Both the position numbers and the translations under genes were made by a program. Of a stretch of DNA of 64,000 bases, positions 60,780 to 64,000 are shown in pieces. A model generated the notes under the pieces. It ran no database searches. It was not told the origin of the DNA and saw only the letters and a program-made list of their open reading frames with translations. Position 1 is the stretch's first letter, and every line of letters begins with the position of its first letter. The stretch comes from Lethocerus indicus (lineage: Eukaryota > Arthropoda > Insecta > Hemiptera > Belostomatidae): the NCBI GenBank assembly GCA_019843655.1, contig JACDQD010000003.1:31298224-31362223 (forward strand), given 5' to 3'.

Positions 60780-63640
60780 CTGGAAGGAAATTACAGCAAA
60801 GTGTATTAATCAGTTGTGTTGATCACCTATGATCATTCAATACACATTTATATGCAAATTGTTTTTGTACTGCAGTTAATTATAAAAGTAAAATCACATT
60901 TTAATTTCATAACATACAAAGGTGAATAATGTGCAAGTGATTTGATGTTTGGAGCCCTCATAGTAATCTGACAAGTTTATAAATACTGGAAGATTGAAAG
61001 GTTATCTATACATAGGTTATCTAGGATATATTATTATGTATTTTATGACTGATCAAAAGCTGGACAGATTTATAAATGTTATTATCTTGGTAACTCTGAT
61101 CAAAATAAGTGTAATTTAATTTACACTGAACATTTAGAAATTAGAAAAAATGACTAACTGCCTAGAAATTTTATAATCTGATTGGTACAAAGGGATCACT
61201 CTAGTATGCCATAGTCTAAGGGCAGAACCTTCTGTTTATTAGTACTTGATCTGTTCAACTTAGTCCTAATTGTGGTTTTTTGTAATTATTCTTTCTAATA
61301 TTACTGAGCATCATACACATTAATGTATGATTATGTAAAATCAAAGTGTACTAATACTTTTAGAAGCACTTTACAATTAAAGAAGTACTTACACTTAGGG
61401 AATTTATATTTTATTAAACATTGTTACTAAATGTTTAATATTTTTTAGCCTAATGTCTATTACTTAATGTTCAACTATTTTACCTTCTCCTTCTTTGTCA
61501 TCTTCTTCATAGTCATCTTCATCCTCATCGTCGTCATCACTGCATAAAACTTGCGAGCAAATAATAGTCTTCGCCTTTTCAAACATTTCTTTCCATTTCA
61601 TAGCAGCTGAAAAAATAAAAGAAGGCCATCTACAATGAATTGGAAAAAAAACAAAAAACAATGCCAGTAATAAAATGCTTAATTTAGAAGAATTAATTTT
61701 TTGTTTGAGAGAAATCTCATATTCTGGATTATCTACAAGGCAATAAATTTTGCTATGGCTAATGTTATAAAAAACACAATTTTCAATGTAATAATTATTC
61801 AATATAAACCTACCAGAGTCTGAATGTTGGGTTTTAAATTGGTAAGAAGATAGTGACAAAATATAAAGCCCAGACATATAATATTGATTCTTTTTATAGG
61901 ATTCTACAAAACCACTTAGTTTCAAGCCTAAGAAGTTAAAATTAATGAGTGCCCATAGGCAAAAGCCTAGGATAATGGCAAAATAGCACGGAATGCCGAA
62001 TTAATACATCTTATAATGGAAAGGGGGAGGTTTCCTCACAAAAAGGTTAGGCTAACCCAATAGCCTGAATTCTCAATAACTAGTATGACTTTGAGGAAAA
62101 AATATTAAAAAAAGACAATAGGAAGATTCAATACCATGATAAAACCCATGGAGGTTTCAGTGCAACAAGACTACATTAAAAAAATATTACTATAACCCTT
62201 ACTTTCTGAATTTATAAACTTTATGGCCAGTATTTCTGTGTGTGGACTGCCGTCCGAAAAATCAGCGAGTGTCGTCCACACCCAGGCCCTGTCACTCCCG
62301 CAGTTCGGCTTCAGTTCCATTATTGGTGTAACTGCAAAAAACAGTTCAGAAAACAATTTATTCTTATCACAATTGCCATTTCATTTGATGTAAACATAAA
62401 TATCTCAATTCACGAATATAATCCTTGCAATAATCTTAAAATATTTTTCTTTATTTTAATTTACTCAACTTTGCAATTGAAGTTGTAATTCTGTCAATGA
62501 CAGGGAATCACTGCTTCTATGACAAAGCAGCCGCTCTCAATACAAATGACAAGAAGCCATTTAAATAAATGAATTCAGTCCCAAAAAGGATCAAAAGCTC
62601 CTTTTGACGTACTCTTATGATTCCCGGTCTTCAGATGATGCCAGGACGCAAGTAATAGATAATTAAAAATGAAAAAAATCAAAGAACATTAAGACAAACC
62701 ATAGTGATTTGCGCACAGCTTGAGTGTTTTGTCCCTCCTCATGACTACCCTGACGGTGTTCTTCTTTTCGTGATGAAGCAGCTTAACTTCACCGGTGCCC
62801 CTTTCCTTCCAGTCTTTCTCGACCGTATCCAACCTGAACAGCTTCGCTCGTCTAAAATCAACAATTATTATTATTGTTAACCAGGCCGCAACAACAATCT
62901 GCCTCCAAATCTGGCGGTTTTTTGTAGCCTCCAACAGCCAACAATTAGGTTTTGAATATTTTTTTACAGAAAAATTCCACAGTCACACTAATTTATATTA
63001 TCTTGGATAAAATAAAGTGTGTGACAGTACACTTCTGATGAAAATCATCTCCAATATTGCAATATAATATCTGTCCCCCTTTTTATATATCTTTCTGCAA
63101 TCTATTTTGATATTTCTATTCTTGACACATAATCAAAACTGTTTTATTTGTCCCACGTGCTGTCATACTGTCACTTTCTTAATTTTGTGTATAGTCAATT
63201 TGTTTCTAACTTCTATAAGGCTTTTTTTTACCTGACTTCTTCCTTTTACACACAGTATTTTGTTAACAAATAAACACTATTACTATAAGGAATTTATTTC
63301 CCAAATAAACAATAAAACTGTTATCATCTACAGAATATAATTGGGGGGATCCAATATGAAAAAGTGTACTACAATTATTTCACACGACCGAATAAGATAA
63401 AGTGCCCAACTGTAGCTTATCAATTATTTATATACATTTAAACATACAGTAAAGTTTGAATTATTTCAGGAATCAAACTTATAAAAAGGAAAGAAACATC
63501 CTTTCGGCAAACCAATTGACGTACAGTTGAATCAAAACCACTTCGTCTTCTTCCATTGTGACGATCTTTACTTCAGGCAATGTAATGATGGGATCAAAAT
63601 GAGGTTCAAAGTTCTCACCTTCCCCAACAGCAGATAAAGG
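60628..63640 (-). CDS. RanBP1: Ran-binding protein 1 homologue, five 3' coding exons (5' end missing)
   Basis: RanBP1 binds Ran-GTP in the cytoplasm and helps RanGAP to hydrolyse it after nuclear export. The exons read 63640-63525, 62851-62700, 62331-62203, 61606-61484 and 60779-60628, with GT-AG introns and junction phases 2, 1, 1 and 1 that all match. They encode 223 residues, numbering from the first codon at 63640. The Ran-binding domain spans about residues 12-145. It carries the acidic EEDE motif, RAKLFRL (40-46), WKERGTG (53-59), [13 protein letters not shown] and SDRAWVW (102-108), all hallmarks of the family. An acidic tract (156-171) and a charged tail follow. Residues 190-199 have the I-x3-I-x2-L-x-I spacing of a nuclear export signal, as expected for a cytoplasmic RanBP1. 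Visible length is near the usual 200-240 residues, so only a short N-terminus is missing. No convincing start exon was found between 63641 and 64000. The family assignment is near certain; the exon ends are inferred from splice consensus and phase. Confidence 0.95.
61484..61606 (-). CDS. RanBP1: RanBP1 exon, end of domain plus acidic tract
   Basis: The exon encodes residues 133-173. It begins with the last helix of the Ran-binding domain ([12 protein letters not shown]), then a run rich in Asp and Glu (156-171). The acceptor is TTTTTTCAG and the donor is GTAAAA; both ends are phase 1. The open frame runs well past both splice sites (61464-61925), but only this part has family similarity, so the rest is read as intron. 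Confidence 0.88.
62203..62331 (-). CDS. RanBP1: RanBP1 exon, Ran-binding domain with SDRAWVW
   Basis: This 129-base exon encodes residues 90-132. It has the family signature TPIMELKPN followed by SDRAWVW and ADFSDG, then [11 protein letters not shown]. The acceptor is TTTTTTGCAG, and the donor GTAAGG follows GAA A. Both ends are phase 1, so the exon is symmetric. Confidence 0.93.
62700..62851 (-). CDS. RanBP1: RanBP1 exon, central Ran-binding domain
   Basis: This 152-base exon encodes residues 39-89 and carries RAKLFRL, WKERGTG, the KLLHHEKK stretch and [13 protein letters not shown]. These are among the most conserved positions of Ran-binding domains. The acceptor is GATTTTAG and the donor is GTTTGT after the codon for Y. 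The exon enters in phase 2 and leaves in phase 1. Reading through into the introns on either side gives non-homologous sequence. Confidence 0.93.
63525..63640 (-). CDS. RanBP1: RanBP1 exon, N-terminal side of the Ran-binding domain
   Basis: The exon encodes 38 residues plus two bases and contains [14 protein letters not shown] and EEDE, the opening strand of the Ran-binding domain. The acceptor is TTTTAG just above 63640, and the exon starts in phase 0. The donor is the strong consensus GTACGT at 63524-63519. An earlier GT inside the exon, after EEDE, was not chosen because its phase does not fit the next exon. With the chosen donor the junction gives LIQLRAKLF, which aligns without a gap to the family. 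Confidence 0.9.
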
Positions 63641-64000
63641 CTAAAACAAACAGTTTTAAGCATAGAAATTTAAAGTTCAATTCCAATAACATCTTAAAAA
63701 CTGACATAATTTTGAAAAAAAATTGAATACATACTTATATTACTAGATTGCATCAGACCTGTTCACAAATTGACAGAGACAATATAAATTAAATTATATT
63801 GTCAATATAAATGAATTAAAAATCTTACCTTGAAACAAAACCTAAAACCTTAATAATAAGCAGTCATTGAGTTAACTTTTGGTTCTACTTACTTAACCCT
63901 AGAATCAAAAACATTGAGAATGGAAAAAATCTTTTTAAAAGCATACACTATTCAACGGCTTTTCTATAAAGTTTTTTTTATGGAGGAGAATAAAATGAAG

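Noticed and set aside
61464..61925. 153-codon frame on the minus strand taken as a single gene
   Set aside because: Only 61484-61606 matches RanBP1. The upstream part is intron, ending in a clear polypyrimidine tract and AG.
1..64000. CRISPR arrays, bacterial operons or phage genes
   Set aside because: No regular spacer arrays, ribosome-binding sites or prokaryotic gene density; spliced gene structure and transposon types are animal.
1..64000. Complete tRNA genes and TTAGG telomeric arrays
   Set aside because: Only isolated box B-like words and single CCTAACC-type words were seen; no cloverleaf and no array.

Overview
This is an animal nuclear genome window, most likely insect. The evidence is a multi-exon gene with GT-AG introns, long (TA)n arrays, remnants of piggyBac-, Merlin- and Jockey-type transposable elements, and large interspersed repeat families. 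The order cannot be fixed from the sequence. There is no sign of a bacterial or viral genome. Nearly all short open reading frames in the first 57 kb are chance frames in repeats or low-complexity sequence.

The only conserved cellular gene I can support is at the right edge on the minus strand: a Ran-binding protein 1 (RanBP1) homologue. Five coding exons (63640 down to 60628) have splice sites that agree in phase at every junction. Together they encode 223 residues up to the stop codon: the Ran-binding domain, an acidic tract and a leucine-rich nuclear export signal. The start codon and the first exon or exons were not found and probably lie beyond base 64000.

The rest is a gene-poor, repeat-rich tract. 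Three families can be built by comparing copies within the window. Family A is a roughly 190-bp MITE-like element with terminal inverted repeats, and two of its copies are head-to-head palindromes. Family C/B is a dispersed element of about 200-300 bp with at least ten to twenty pieces on both strands. Family D is an element with a conserved GACGTTTCG core. Three protein-coding transposon remnants are recognisable: an internally deleted piggyBac element with intact ends and TTAA duplications (53740-54708), a Jockey-like reverse-transcriptase tail (about 50905-51111, minus), and a Merlin/ISXO2-like transposase fragment (about 57790-58125, minus). A long imperfect inverted repeat brackets 47.2-49.7 kb, and a two-unit 274-bp tandem duplication lies at 45.9-46.4 kb.

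Two larger patterns stand out. CpG is common through most of the window but becomes scarce from about 57.2 kb to the right end, which holds the RanBP1 gene; this fits germline gene-body methylation. The Merlin remnant is a CpG-rich patch inside that domain. Several repeat-free stretches with dense homeodomain-like AT motifs and GC-rich words could be conserved non-coding elements, which would make the left 57 kb a regulatory or intergenic desert. I did not find a clearly new defence or mobile system. The best leads are the palindromic family A elements, the long inverted repeat and the CpG domain boundary.
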